NCBI GenBank assembly: GCA_019424135.1
Contig: JAHYZZ010000007.1
Span: 1 to 24,302 of the forward strand
Direction of reading: 5' to 3'
Source of the DNA: Lachnospiraceae bacterium
GTDB taxonomy: Bacteria; Bacillota; Clostridia; Lachnospirales; Lachnospiraceae
Length of the DNA stretch: 24,302 bases
Position 1 is the first letter of the stretch, and each line of letters begins with the position of its first letter. The notes beneath the pieces were generated by a model. That model saw only the letters and a list, made by a program, of their open reading frames with translations, made no database searches and had not been told where the DNA came from. This document shows, one piece after another, positions 13,351 to 21,509 of the stretch. The position numbers and the translations under genes are program-made.

Positions 13351-15585
13351 TTAGTCAATTTTCTGTAATTTTGCGAATGCAGCAAACATTTTCTTTGTTC
13401 CCGGTCCGTCAAAATCTACGGTTACTTCATAATCCCGGCCACCTTCAATTATAGCAGTCACCGTACCGTCTCCAAATTTCACATGACGCACCCGGTCTCC
13501 GACCTGGTATCCTGGGCCTTCTCCTTTTGGTGTACCAAAACTTCTGACTGTCCCTGGCTGGACAAAAGCCTTTGCCTTAAACGCCTGCCTTGCCTGCTGA
13601 TAGGGTGTCGGTTTTGGCACCTCATCCGGTTCTTTTTCGAAAACTGCCCCGGTAGACAGAAGTTCTATTGGAATTTCCTTTAAAAACCGGGACATTTTAT
13701 TATACTGGGTCTCTCCTCGGATCATCCGACGTCTAGCACAGGTCAGCGTCAGTTCCTCCTCCGCTCTGGTAATTCCCACATAACAAAGCCTTCGCTCTTC
13801 TTCCACTTCTTCTGGATCATCTGACGTAATCGTCATATAGCTTGGAAAAATGCCATCCTCTAGCCCTGCCAGATACACATGAGGAAATTCCAGTCCTTTC
13901 GCACTGTGAAGAGTCATCAGTACCACATAATCATTGGACTCGTCCAAGCTGTCAATATCCGCCACCAGCGCCACTTCCTCCAGGAACCCATTCAGCGTGG
14001 CAGGCTCATCTTTGTCTTCGCACGCTTCTTCATAAGCAGTAATCTTGGTGATTAACTCATCAATATTTTCCATCCTGCTTTCTGCCTCTTCTGTGCCTTC
14101 TTCTTTCAGACTCTCTATGTACCCGGTTTCCTCAATAATCTCCTGAATCAATTCTGAAAGCGTCATCTCCACTGCATCTATCTTAAAATGTTCAATCAAC
14201 GCCACAAAGGATTCTAATCTAGCCGCGCCACGTCCGATATTCGGAATGAGATCCACTGCACGCAATGCGTCATAAAAACTAATTTCCTTTCCCAGTGCAT
14301 ATTCCTGTACACGGTTGATACTGGTAAGACCGATCCCCCGCTTTGGTACATTGATGATCCGGCGCACTGCCAAATCATCCTTCCCATTATCGATGGTTTT
14401 CAGATACGCCAGCAAATCCTTGATCTCCCGTCTGGAATAAAAATTAATGCCTCCCACAATCTTATATGGGATGTTTGCCGTTACAAATTTTTCCTCAAAC
14501 ATGCGGGACTGTGCGTTCGTCCGGTACAAAATGGCATGGTCATTATAAGCCGCCTCTCCCTTTTCTACTCTTTCTCTGATATCTCCGACAATATATTCCG
14601 CCTCTTCAAATGCCGTATCAAACTGACGTACATTAATTTTTTTGCCTTCCCCATTGTCCGTCCAGAGGGTCTTGTCCTTCCTGCCATGGTTATGACGAAT
14701 CACTGCATTAGCAGCATTCAAAATATTGCTGGTAGACCGATAGTTCTGCTCCAGTTTAATTACCTTTGTATCTGGAAACACTTGTTCAAAATCCAAAATA
14801 TTCCGAATATTGGCTCCCCGAAATTTATAGATAGACTGGTCATCATCCCCTACTACACATAGATTCCGATATTTGGCAGATAATAGTCTCACCAGTTCAA
14901 ACTGAACCGTATTGGTATCCTGATACTCATCCACCATGATGTAACGGAACCGCTCCTGATAATAATCCAGTACGTCCGCCTGGGTCTGGAACAGTTGCAC
15001 CGTCTTGACCAAAAGATCGTCAAAATCCAACGCATTATTGGCACGCATCTGTTTTTCATATTCCTCATAGACAGTTGCAATCTTCTGCCTGCTAAAATCC
15101 CCCTGAGCCTGAATTCGAAACTCTTCCGGTGTGACCAGCTCATTTTTTGCCTGGGAAATGGCTGACAAAAGCGAACGTTCCCTAAAAATCTTAGTGTCAA
15201 TCTGAAGAAGTTTGCAGATATCCTTCATCAGCGTTTTCTGATCATCTGTATCATAAATCGTAAAATTAGTATCAAATCCCAGCAGATCGATATGTCTTCT
15301 TAAGATTCTGACACACATGGAATGAAAAGTACTGACCCAGATGCTCTCCGAACCGAACCCTACCAGGGTATCCACCCTTTCTCTCATTTCCCCAGCTGCC
15401 TTATTCGTAAAGGTTATAGCAAGAATATTCCAGGGATTAACCCCTTTTCCCTCAATCAGATACGCAATTCTATGAGTCAGGACCCGCGTCTTTCCAGACC
15501 CTGCTCCAGCCAGGATAAGAAGCGGTCCTTCCGTATAAAGCACGGCCTCTTTTTGTTGTTCATTTAATGTATCATATATGCTCAA
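13351..15585 (-). CDS. pcrA: PcrA/UvrD-type DNA helicase
   Basis: A 744-aa superfamily 1A 3'-to-5' helicase with all motifs: Q-motif LNEQQKEAV, Walker A GAGSGKT (27-33), TFTNKAAGEMRERV (Ia), DEYQDTN (II), GDDDQSIYKFRGA (III), EQNYRST (IV), HSAKGLEFPHVYL (V) and GITRAEEELTL (VI). The C-terminal end YQVGDRVRHVKFGDGTV is the Tudor-like RNA-polymerase-binding domain of PcrA, which points to PcrA rather than Rep. It removes RecA and resolves transcription-replication conflicts and is generally essential in Firmicutes. Its ATG overlaps the DUF3783 stop by 4 nt, so the two are one operon driven by the promoter at 16037-16065. Confidence 0.96.
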   Translation of the reverse strand: MSIYDTLNEQQKEAVLYTEGPLLILAGAGSGKTRVLTHRIAYLIEGKGVNPWNILAITFTNKAAGEMRERVDTLVGFGSESIWVSTFHSMCVRILRRHIDLLGFDTNFTIYDTDDQKTLMKDICKLLQIDTKIFRERSLLSAISQAKNELVTPEEFRIQAQGDFSRQKIATVYEEYEKQMRANNALDFDDLLVKTVQLFQTQADVLDYYQERFRYIMVDEYQDTNTVQFELVRLLSAKYRNLCVVGDDDQSIYKFRGANIRNILDFEQVFPDTKVIKLEQNYRSTSNILNAANAVIRHNHGRKDKTLWTDNGEGKKINVRQFDTAFEEAEYIVGDIRERVEKGEAAYNDHAILYRTNAQSRMFEEKFVTANIPYKIVGGINFYSRREIKDLLAYLKTIDNGKDDLAVRRIINVPKRGIGLTSINRVQEYALGKEISFYDALRAVDLIPNIGRGAARLESFVALIEHFKIDAVEMTLSELIQEIIEETGYIESLKEEGTEEAESRMENIDELITKITAYEEACEDKDEPATLNGFLEEVALVADIDSLDESNDYVVLMTLHSAKGLEFPHVYLAGLEDGIFPSYMTITSDDPEEVEEERRLCYVGITRAEEELTLTCARRRMIRGETQYNKMSRFLKEIPIELLSTGAVFEKEPDEVPKPTPYQQARQAFKAKAFVQPGTVRSFGTPKGEGPGYQVGDRVRHVKFGDGTVTAIIEGGRDYEVTVDFDGPGTKKMFAAFAKLQKID

Positions 15586-16001
15586 CTCTTTTGCTTCCTT
15601 TCTTTTTCCTTCTGCTTCATAAATGCATGCTCTTTTTTTATCTCCTCATACAAAGCATACGTATCCCAGTCCCGATTGGTCTGCGTTACCATTGCCTTTA
15701 ACTCTACCTGAACTTGTTCCTTTTTCATCAGAAACAATGCCCGATCCAGCATATCCTCATTCGTCGCATGGATGACCAGCATCTCCTCCGGGAAATCTTC
15801 TTTGCATTCTTCTGCCTTCTGTACCGGCTGCCCCAAGGTGTCTTCACCACCAGGATAAATTCCCACAAGCTCTCCTAACGGCCGATGGTATTCTTCTCCT
15901 GTCACATGACGGACTTTATATCCCAGGAATCCGAAAATCATCCCAATCTTCTTTCCTTTTGGAGTCCCTTTTAAATGATAACATAATACAACAGATTTCA
16001 T
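15582..16001 (-). CDS. DUF3783-family protein coupled to pcrA
   Basis: A 139-aa soluble protein fitting the DUF3783 family of clostridia, with no known function. Residues 1-30 (VVLCYHLKGTPKGKKIGMIFGFLGYKV would be the fold's opening strand-helix; only part is conserved) and 70-105 (EEMLVIHATNEDMLD) are the recognisable blocks, and the C-terminus is a charged helix (EIKKEHAFMKQKEKERKQKS). It overlaps pcrA by 4 nt and shares its promoter, so a link to DNA maintenance is suggested by context only. The ribosome site (AAGGGA) is somewhat far from the ATG, about 12 nt. Confidence 0.75.
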   Translation of the reverse strand: MKSVVLCYHLKGTPKGKKIGMIFGFLGYKVRHVTGEEYHRPLGELVGIYPGGEDTLGQPVQKAEECKEDFPEEMLVIHATNEDMLDRALFLMKKEQVQVELKAMVTQTNRDWDTYALYEEIKKEHAFMKQKEKERKQKS

Positions 16002-16036
16002 AGCATTCGATTCCCTTTCGTCAAAAATCTGTTTTC

Positions 16037-16065
16037 ATTATATGGGTTTTCATATGTAAGTGCAA
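16037..16065 (-). promoter_or_regulatory. Sigma-A promoter of the DUF3783-pcrA operon
   Basis: Minus-strand TTGCAC (16060-16065) and TATAAT (16037-16042) with a 17-bp spacer, about 35 nt before the gene. Confidence 0.75.
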
Positions 16066-16091
16066 GCATCAAAAATTTTGAGAAATATTTC

Positions 16092-16120
16092 TTGTCATAT
16101 AGTTTCAATAACTATATAAT
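16092..16120 (+). promoter_or_regulatory. Sigma-A promoter of the DUF1836 gene with dyad in spacer
   Basis: TTGTCA (16092-16097) and TATAAT (16115-16120) with a 17-bp spacer. The spacer is occupied by a perfect dyad ATATAGTT-tcaat-AACTATAT (16097-16117). Spacer dyads are the typical position for MerR-type regulators, and the gene downstream encodes a MerR-like HTH protein. Confidence 0.75.
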
Positions 16121-16140
16121 GATTATGTTGAGGTGATAAT

Positions 16141-16755
16141 ATGACGATTGATACAAAAGACTTATTAAACAGCATTTTATCCAGCATTTCGCGTATTGAC
16201 TATATCAGACCGAATGATATTCCAAATATTGACCTGTATATGGATCAGGTCACTACTTTCATGGAAGAACAGCTCAAACGCACAAAACGCTACGAAGATG
16301 ACAAGATTCTTACCAAAACCATGATCAATAACTATGCCAAAAATAATCTTCTTCCTCCACCAGTAAAGAAAAAATATTCCAAAGAGCATGTCTTGGTCAT
16401 GATCTTTATCTACTATTTTAAAAACATTCTTTCCATTAAAGATATCGAAAGGCTCCTGACCCCGATTACAGAAAGAGCCTTTGACGAAGAGAGATCATTG
16501 GATATGACAGCTATCTATGAAGAAGTCTGTCAAATGGAAAAGTCCCGGATTGAAGCACTGCAAAAGGATGTTGCCAAATCATATACTCTCGCTATGGATA
16601 GCTTTTCAGATCTCCCTGAGGAACAAAAAAAACCTCTCAACCTCTTTGCATTCATCTGTAACCTAAGTTTTGATGTCTACGTGAAAAAACAGATTATTGA
16701 AAAATTAATCGACGATCTGCCAGATGCTGGCAATGAGACAAAAAAGAAGAAATAA
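16141..16755 (+). CDS. DUF1836 regulator with MerR-like HTH
   Basis: A 204-aa protein of the DUF1836 family, which is abundant in Firmicutes and thought to act in transcription. The conserved core (about 55-110) reads LTKTMINNYAKNNLLPPP then KKYSKEHVLVMIFIYYFK and SIKDIERLL, which is the MerR-like pattern of HTH, wing and following helix. The C-terminal half is helical, with a lysine-rich end. The ATG at 16141 has AGGTG a few bases upstream. Its own promoter has a perfect dyad in the spacer, so autoregulation is likely. It is divergent from DUF3783-pcrA, and the stop codon lies inside a 16-bp terminator stem shared with the convergent yerC gene. Confidence 0.85.
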   Translation: MTIDTKDLLNSILSSISRIDYIRPNDIPNIDLYMDQVTTFMEEQLKRTKRYEDDKILTKTMINNYAKNNLLPPPVKKKYSKEHVLVMIFIYYFKNILSIKDIERLLTPITERAFDEERSLDMTAIYEEVCQMEKSRIEALQKDVAKSYTLAMDSFSDLPEEQKKPLNLFAFICNLSFDVYVKKQIIEKLIDDLPDAGNETKKKK

Positions 16756-16782
16756 GCCAGGCTTATTTCTTCTTTTGTTTTT
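16742..16782. terminator. Bidirectional terminator between DUF1836 and yerC
   Basis: Perfect 16-bp arms (16742-16757 and 16761-16776) around a 3-nt loop, with A-rich and T-rich flanks on both sides, so it can act for both convergent genes. The DUF1836 stop codon is in the left arm. Confidence 0.85.
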
Positions 16783-16785
16783 TAC

Positions 16786-17085
16786 TTAAGAATCATGAGA
16801 AGAATCAATACGCTCAAATACCATGTCATACCCGTCATTTCCATAATTCAAAGAACGGTTGACACGACTGATCGTTGCCGTAGAAGCACCTGTTTTATCC
16901 GCGATCTCCAGATAGGTTTTATGTTCCCTTAACATCTTTGCAACTTCAAACCTCTGAGAAAGAGATAACAGTTCATTAATCGTACAGATATCTTCAAAAA
17001 ATGTATAACACTCCTCTTTATCTTTTAAGCTCAGTATTGCAGAAAACAGATAATCAACTGCTTCCGTCCTGATCTTCTTGCTCAT
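16786..17085 (-). CDS. yerC: YerC/YecD-family TrpR-like regulator
   Basis: A 99-aa protein of the YerC/TrpR-related family. The HTH is readable as LSQRFEVAKMLREHKTYLEIADKTG-type helices followed by STATISRVNRSLNYG, which is diagnostic of the family; length (about 100) also agrees. It is a predicted DNA-binding repressor; regulon and ligand are not established for most members. An AAAGGAG site stands before the ATG. Upstream lies an imperfect dyad TTCACTGT...ACAGTAATGAA (about 17111-17140), which may be its own operator. It ends at the bidirectional terminator. Confidence 0.88.
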   Translation of the reverse strand: MSKKIRTEAVDYLFSAILSLKDKEECYTFFEDICTINELLSLSQRFEVAKMLREHKTYLEIADKTGASTATISRVNRSLNYGNDGYDMVFERIDSSHDS

Positions 17086-17150
17086 ATCTTACTCTCCTTT
17101 GTAACAAAAATTCATTACTGTTACATTTTAACACAGTGAATTTTTAAAGT

Positions 17151-17876
17151 CTATACCTTTTTCCTGTGTTTTAAAACCGAAATCAGTTTTTCATAAGAAG
17201 TATTTGCAACTAGCTCTTCTGGGAACTCTGCTTTCTCACATATCTCCTCTACATAACAATATCCGGCAATATCCACATCTACATGAGCATCACTTCCAAA
17301 TACCACCAACGCCCCCTCTTTTTTACAGGCGTTCAGCATTTTCAGACAGTTTTCTGAGGTATTGACACGGTATCCGTCTGGACGAAGCGAGGAATTATTG
17401 ACTTCCAAAAGCGTGCCGGTTCGTTTTGCTTCTTTTGCCAAAATTTCATAATCTACCGGGAACCTTCCATCATCCGGATGTCCGATGATATCCACATACG
17501 GATTTTCCATCACTGCAAGATAAGCAGTCAAAATATTCTCCTGTATACGCTCATCCTTAAAACAAGGTGTATGCATGCTGGCAATGGCAAGATCCAGTTC
17601 TTTGATAACTCCCTGTGGAAGATCTACCGTCCCCTCCTTGTCCATTATATTCAATTCCGTTCCCAGTAATAGATGGATCCCATGCATGGTACGTGGCACC
17701 ACCCGGAGATTCTGAAAATAATACAGCTGACAAGAGCCTGGCATTTCTGGAGCATGTTCCGTAATTGCAAGGCCTTCCAGTCCTTTTTCAGCTGCCATAG
17801 CTGCCATCTCCCTCATTGTATTATAGGCATGGCCGCTGACCAACGTATGTGAATGTGTATCAATTCCAATTTTCAT
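17151..17876 (-). CDS. PHP-domain phosphoesterase, YcdX type
   Basis: A 241-aa PHP-family metal-dependent phosphoesterase. The metal ligands are in place: H8 and H10 in DTHSH, H16, H41 in ITEHAP, E74 in GTELNI, H102 in SMHTP, H133 in IGHPDD, and D196/H198 in GSDAH. That pattern fits the YcdX-like phosphatase branch, which uses a trinuclear zinc or manganese site; the physiological substrate is not clear from sequence. Length (about 240) matches. An AAGGA site stands 9 nt before the ATG. The stop lies next to the predicted yerC promoter, and the two may be partly co-transcribed. Confidence 0.9.
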   Translation of the reverse strand: MKIGIDTHSHTLVSGHAYNTMREMAAMAAEKGLEGLAITEHAPEMPGSCQLYYFQNLRVVPRTMHGIHLLLGTELNIMDKEGTVDLPQGVIKELDLAIASMHTPCFKDERIQENILTAYLAVMENPYVDIIGHPDDGRFPVDYEILAKEAKRTGTLLEVNNSSLRPDGYRVNTSENCLKMLNACKKEGALVVFGSDAHVDVDIAGYCYVEEICEKAEFPEELVANTSYEKLISVLKHRKKV

Positions 17877-17981
17877 TTGCCTGTCCTTCCTTCTGTCGCA
17901 TTTCAGAAATATTATACTGCATACATTTTTCTTTTTCTACATATTCTAAAGTTATATTTTCATAAAACAGGAGGATTTTTC

Positions 17982-18233
17982 ATGAAAAAAGACAAAGAGA
18001 ACCAGAAAATCATAGATTCCTACGATTACCTTTCCAATGCAGCATCCAGTCAGGATCTGACCGGTTTGATTCCCTCCGCCCCTATATCCACTGATGAAAT
18101 AGAATCCTATAAAGACGTGTATCAATTTCTCCCACCAGATGGCGATGCATCCATGATTCAGCCGGATGTATCACTTAATTCTTCCTCACATTCAACCACG
18201 AAAAAACCGGGAAAGAATCACACTCCAAACTAA
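17982..18233 (+). CDS. Small hypothetical protein, polar and proline/serine rich
   Basis: An 83-aa protein whose start is well supported by AGGAGG 8 nt before the ATG. The sequence is polar and probably flexible: a lysine-rich opening (MKKDKENQKI), SYDYLSNAASSQDLTGLIPS in the middle and a serine/threonine-rich end. It has no membrane segment or known motif. It lies 34 nt before the next plus-strand gene with no terminator between, so the two are probably one transcript. I do not recognise the family; a role in sporulation or the spore coat is a guess not supported by a motif. Confidence 0.65.
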   Translation: MKKDKENQKIIDSYDYLSNAASSQDLTGLIPSAPISTDEIESYKDVYQFLPPDGDASMIQPDVSLNSSSHSTTKKPGKNHTPN

Positions 18234-18267
18234 CTGTCATATACTAATCAAAAACGGGGTTTTAATT

Positions 18268-18744
18268 ATGCCATCCATGAACCTGGTTCCGGTAAACGGA
18301 ATCATTTTAAACATTGCCCCCTTTGGCAATGATTGCTGCGAACAACAAGTCAGCATCCGCACCTCCAACGGAATCAACAATTTTATCGTTGGTCCGGAAA
18401 CCTATGTCCTTAACAATGTCCGTCTGCGTCCAGGTATGAACGTTACCGCTCTGTATGATGCAGACCAAGCTGTACCATTAATCTACCCGCCTCAGTACCA
18501 GGCCGTTCTTATCGGACGTAGAAATCCCAGTGAAAAGGTCTATGCGGGGTATTTTGATGAAAATCTTATGTCCGCCGATGCCACACTGCAACTGAACCTT
18601 GATACGTCCACCAGCATAGTGACCGCCAACGGCCAGACTTTCCAATGTTCTCCAGGAGGTCATACTCTTATCGTGTATTACAATGATTCTACCCGAAGTA
18701 TTCCTGCTCAGACTACACCTAGAAAAATTGTTGTGGTATGTTAA
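18268..18744 (+). CDS. Hypothetical beta-rich protein
   Basis: A 158-aa protein with alternating hydrophobic strands and many glycine and proline turns (VPVNGIILNIAPFG, NNFIVGPETYVLNNVRLRPGM, GHTLIVYYN), which suggests an all-beta fold, perhaps one or two OB-like barrels. No signal peptide or catalytic motif is visible. A weak GGGG site is 9 nt before the ATG at 18268; the open frame extends upstream into the preceding gene, but without a good start. The stop codon lies in the left arm of the 30-bp perfect hairpin. Function unknown; it probably pairs with the preceding small gene. Confidence 0.7.
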   Translation: MPSMNLVPVNGIILNIAPFGNDCCEQQVSIRTSNGINNFIVGPETYVLNNVRLRPGMNVTALYDADQAVPLIYPPQYQAVLIGRRNPSEKVYAGYFDENLMSADATLQLNLDTSTSIVTANGQTFQCSPGGHTLIVYYNDSTRSIPAQTTPRKIVVVC

Positions 18745-18803
18745 AAAAATAACAGGGGACGTAGACTTTTGTAAAAAGTCTACGTCCCCTGTTATTTTTT
18801 TAA
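18741..18803. terminator. Perfect 30-bp hairpin, bidirectional terminator
   Basis: Arms 18741-18770 and 18774-18803 are perfect inverted copies around a 3-nt loop (gta), with seven A and seven T near the outer ends, so it works as a terminator on both strands. Stop codons of both convergent genes (18742-18744 and 18800-18802) are inside the arms. The core AACAGGGGACG resembles REP-like palindromes repeated in some clostridial genomes. Confidence 0.88.
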
Positions 18804-20434
18804 CTACGATTCTGCACCTCAACCAAATGAAGGGCTCCATATCTTTCTCTCAATTTTGGTTTCTCAATCTTCCCAGTTGCATTCCTTGGTACATCAGCAA
18901 AAAAGATCCGTCTCGGTCTTTTATATCTAGGAAGTTTTTTACAGAAATTGTTAATTTCTTCTTCATCACAAGTAAATCCTGGTTTTAACTCGATAATCGC
19001 AGCTGAAATCTCTCCAAGCCTGTGATCCGGCAATCCGATCACTGCCACATCATGCACTGCTTCATATGTCCGTAGGAAATCTTCAATCTGCACCGGATAG
19101 ATATTTTCTCCTCCGCTGATAATAACATCCTTCTTTCTGTCTACCAGGAAAATAAAACCATCCTCGTCTTCCTCTGCCATGTCTCCGGTATATAACCATT
19201 CCCCATGCAAAACCTCTTCTGTGGCTTTAGGGTCATTATAATAACAGACCATAACCCCGGGCCCGCTAACCGCCAATTCTCCTGTCTCACCTTGCTTAAC
19301 ATCATTGCCATTTTCATCAATAATTCGTGTTTTCCACCCGTAGCCTGCTTTTCCGATGGCTCCCACTTTGTCAATATTTCCTATTCCCAGATGAACACAG
19401 CCCGGTCCCAGAGACTCACTGAGCCCATAATTGGTATCATACTGATGATTTGGAAAATAGTCCAGCCAATGTCTAATCAGACTGGGCGGCACTGGCTGCG
19501 CGCCGATATGCATCAACCGCCACTGATCCAACTGATACATATCAAGATTTATTTTTCCACTATCCAATGCCAGAAGAAGATCCTGGGCCCATGGCACCAG
19601 AAGCCAGACAATTGTACATTTCTCCTCTGATACAGCCCTTAGGATAAATTCCGGATTCGTCCCCTTCAAAAGTACAGCTTTTCCTCCTGTCAAAAGGCTT
19701 CCAAGCCAGTGCATTTTCGCGCCGGTATGATAAAGTGGAGGAATACATAAAAAAACATCTTCCTTTGTCTGTCCATGATGATTCTGTTCTGCTTTTGCCG
19801 CATGCATCAGCGCCTGATGTGTATGTAAAATTGCTTTAGGAAATCCCGTAGTTCCTGACGAAAAATATATCGCCGCATAATCTTCATCCGTTACATCTAT
19901 TTTCGGCGATTGGCTGGAACAATTTGCCGAATGCATAGTATAATCTTCTGCAAATCCAGGACATCCATCTCCTACAAAGAACAAAAGGCGGTGCCTGCTA
20001 ATATCATCTGCAATCTCCTCAATACGTCCAATAAACTCCGGCCCGAACACTAACACATCTACCTCGGCAAGCTCTACACAATATTTAATCTCATCCGCAG
20101 AATACCGAAAATTTAAAGGCACTGCCAATGCTCCTATCTTCAATATACCAAAATAAATCGGCAGCCATTCCAGACAGTTCATCAATAAGATCGCTACCTT
20201 GTCCCCTTTTTGCACTCCACGCTCCAAAAGTAAGTTTGCAAAACGATTAGCCTTCTCATTAAAGACATTCCAGGTAATTTCTCTCCGGTAGTACGATGCT
20301 CTCACCGGTTCAATCAGTTCATATTCTTTCCATGTAACTCTTCTGGTCTCTGGCATTTCTGGATTGATCTCCACCAGTGCCACGTCATCTCCGTATAACC
20401 GGCAGTTTTTCTCCAAAATATCTATAATAGGCAT
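18800..20434 (-). CDS. Acyl-CoA synthetase / AMP-dependent ligase
   Basis: A 544-aa ANL-family adenylate-forming ligase. The ATP-binding P-loop is FSSGTTGFPKA, followed by YGLSE, the hinge motif YTGDMAEEDEDG and FLVDRKKDVIISGGENIYP, and the C-terminal catalytic lysine in RNATGKIEKPK. It activates a carboxylic acid to acyl-AMP and then the CoA thioester; the acid is not predictable. I chose the ATG at 20434, where GGGG is 9 nt upstream, rather than the longer frame that runs through the promoter. A near-ideal sigma-A promoter and an operator-like palindrome stand directly upstream. The neighbour is a broken transporter component gene, so an original uptake-and-activation unit is possible. Confidence 0.92.
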   Translation of the reverse strand: MPIIDILEKNCRLYGDDVALVEINPEMPETRRVTWKEYELIEPVRASYYRREITWNVFNEKANRFANLLLERGVQKGDKVAILLMNCLEWLPIYFGILKIGALAVPLNFRYSADEIKYCVELAEVDVLVFGPEFIGRIEEIADDISRHRLLFFVGDGCPGFAEDYTMHSANCSSQSPKIDVTDEDYAAIYFSSGTTGFPKAILHTHQALMHAAKAEQNHHGQTKEDVFLCIPPLYHTGAKMHWLGSLLTGGKAVLLKGTNPEFILRAVSEEKCTIVWLLVPWAQDLLLALDSGKINLDMYQLDQWRLMHIGAQPVPPSLIRHWLDYFPNHQYDTNYGLSESLGPGCVHLGIGNIDKVGAIGKAGYGWKTRIIDENGNDVKQGETGELAVSGPGVMVCYYNDPKATEEVLHGEWLYTGDMAEEDEDGFIFLVDRKKDVIISGGENIYPVQIEDFLRTYEAVHDVAVIGLPDHRLGEISAAIIELKPGFTCDEEEINNFCKKLPRYKRPRRIFFADVPRNATGKIEKPKLRERYGALHLVEVQNRS

Positions 20435-20460
20435 AAAAAAATCCCCTTTCTGGCTTGTCG

Positions 20461-20515
20461 CTTTAACGCGTTTAATCGCTAAAGTAACTATACCTTTTTT
20501 GAAAGGGGATGTCAA
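20461..20515 (-). promoter_or_regulatory. Promoter and operator of the acyl-CoA ligase gene
   Basis: Minus-strand TTGACA (20510-20515) and TATAGT (20487-20492) with 17-bp spacing. Directly after the -10, across the expected start of transcription, is an imperfect palindrome CTTTA(G)CG...CG(T)TAAAG (20461-20484), a position where a bound repressor would block initiation. Confidence 0.8.
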
Positions 20516-20525
20516 CCGTTATATT

Positions 20526-21338
20526 CTATTGATTTTTTGCCGCTGTTTCTGCAAATTCTGTTGTAACAAGATCTTTATACGACGCACGTTCACTCAGTTC
20601 TCCTGCTTCTTCAAGAATATCCTGAAGAAGATCAAAGCTCTCCTCTTCAAAAATCAGATTGTCTTTCCACGTATCTTGATCATAATACCTTGTCACAATG
20701 GTGGTAATGGTGTCCAGATCCGTCTCGGTAAACTGTGGTTCAATTACTTTTGCAATCTCCTCCGGAGTGTGAGTCTGTACGTAATCCATTCCTTTTTGCA
20801 ACGCATTAGTAAATCCTTGGATCACCTCTGGATTTTCTTCTATATAACTTTGCTTCGCGGAAAATGCTGTATACGGCACATATCCGCTGTCCGTGCCAAG
20901 AGATGCCACTACATGACCTTTCCCTTCTTTTTCAAGGCTAGTTGCACCAGGTTCAAACTCAACTGTAAAATCCCCCTGACCTTCTGAAAAAGCGGCTGCG
21001 GTAGAACCAAAATCAATGTTCTGATCAATTTTCAGATCTGTAGCCGGATCAATCCCATTTTTACGCAAAATATATTCAAACACCATTTGAGGCATACCGC
21101 CCTTTCTGCCTCCTAACACATTGCTTCCCTTTAAGTCTTTCCAAGTAAAGTCAGGCATCTCCTCCCTTGCCACAAGAAAATTGCCCGCCCTTTGAGTCAG
21201 TTGTGCAAAATTAACCACATAATCCGTGGCCCCTTCATTATAGGTATAGATCGATGCTTCTGAACCCATAAATCCAATATCCGCCTCACCAGAAATAACT
21301 GCAGTCATCGTCTTATCGGCTCCAAACGGGGTTAACAT
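20526..21338 (-). pseudogene. N-terminally truncated SsuA/NMT1-like ABC substrate-binding protein
   Basis: The 270 codons encode the body of a periplasmic-type binding protein of the NMT1/SsuA class: DKTMTAVISGEADIGFMG, GGRKGGMPQMVFEYILRK and the FTVEFEPGATSLEKEG stretch. Intact relatives begin with a lipoprotein signal and about 60 more residues before LTPFGADK; here the frame starts right at MLTPFGADK, with a stop codon two codons upstream and no ribosome site. The protein would have no export signal or lipid anchor, so it should not work. The break at about 21340 marks the edge of a rearrangement. No permease or ATPase gene is next to it. Confidence 0.75.
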
Positions 21339-21508
21339 TTTAGGCTAAGACAGCATCAAAAAACAGCGTATTTACGCCATCGGGAATCTATTTTGTTTCT
21401 AGCACTTTGCACAACGAATGTTTGTTCGGTTCGCCATTTTTTCACAAAAGATGATACAATATTTTTCAAACATCCCCGGGGCTTTCGACAGCTCCGGGAA
21501 TTGTTTTT
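21339..21508. other. Junction region with LexA-box-like dyad and hairpin
   Basis: No gene here. CGAATGTTTGTTCG (21415-21428) is one mismatch from the Gram-positive SOS box GAACN4GTTC. TACAAT follows at 21455-21460, and 12 nt later a 10-bp hairpin (21473-21500) with a T-run on the plus strand. A promoter, operator and terminator with nothing between them look like leftovers of a deleted SOS-controlled gene. Confidence 0.4.
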
Positions 21509-21509
21509 T
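21473..21509 (+). terminator. Rho-independent terminator
   Basis: Arms 21473-21482 and 21491-21500 pair with one mismatch and one wobble, followed by TTGTTTTTTC on the plus strand. It lies just past the minus-strand gene ending at 21509, so which transcript it serves is unclear. Confidence 0.6.

Noticed and set aside
13842..15200. Frames on both strands inside pcrA
   Set aside because: All lie within the fully conserved helicase gene and have no starts of their own.
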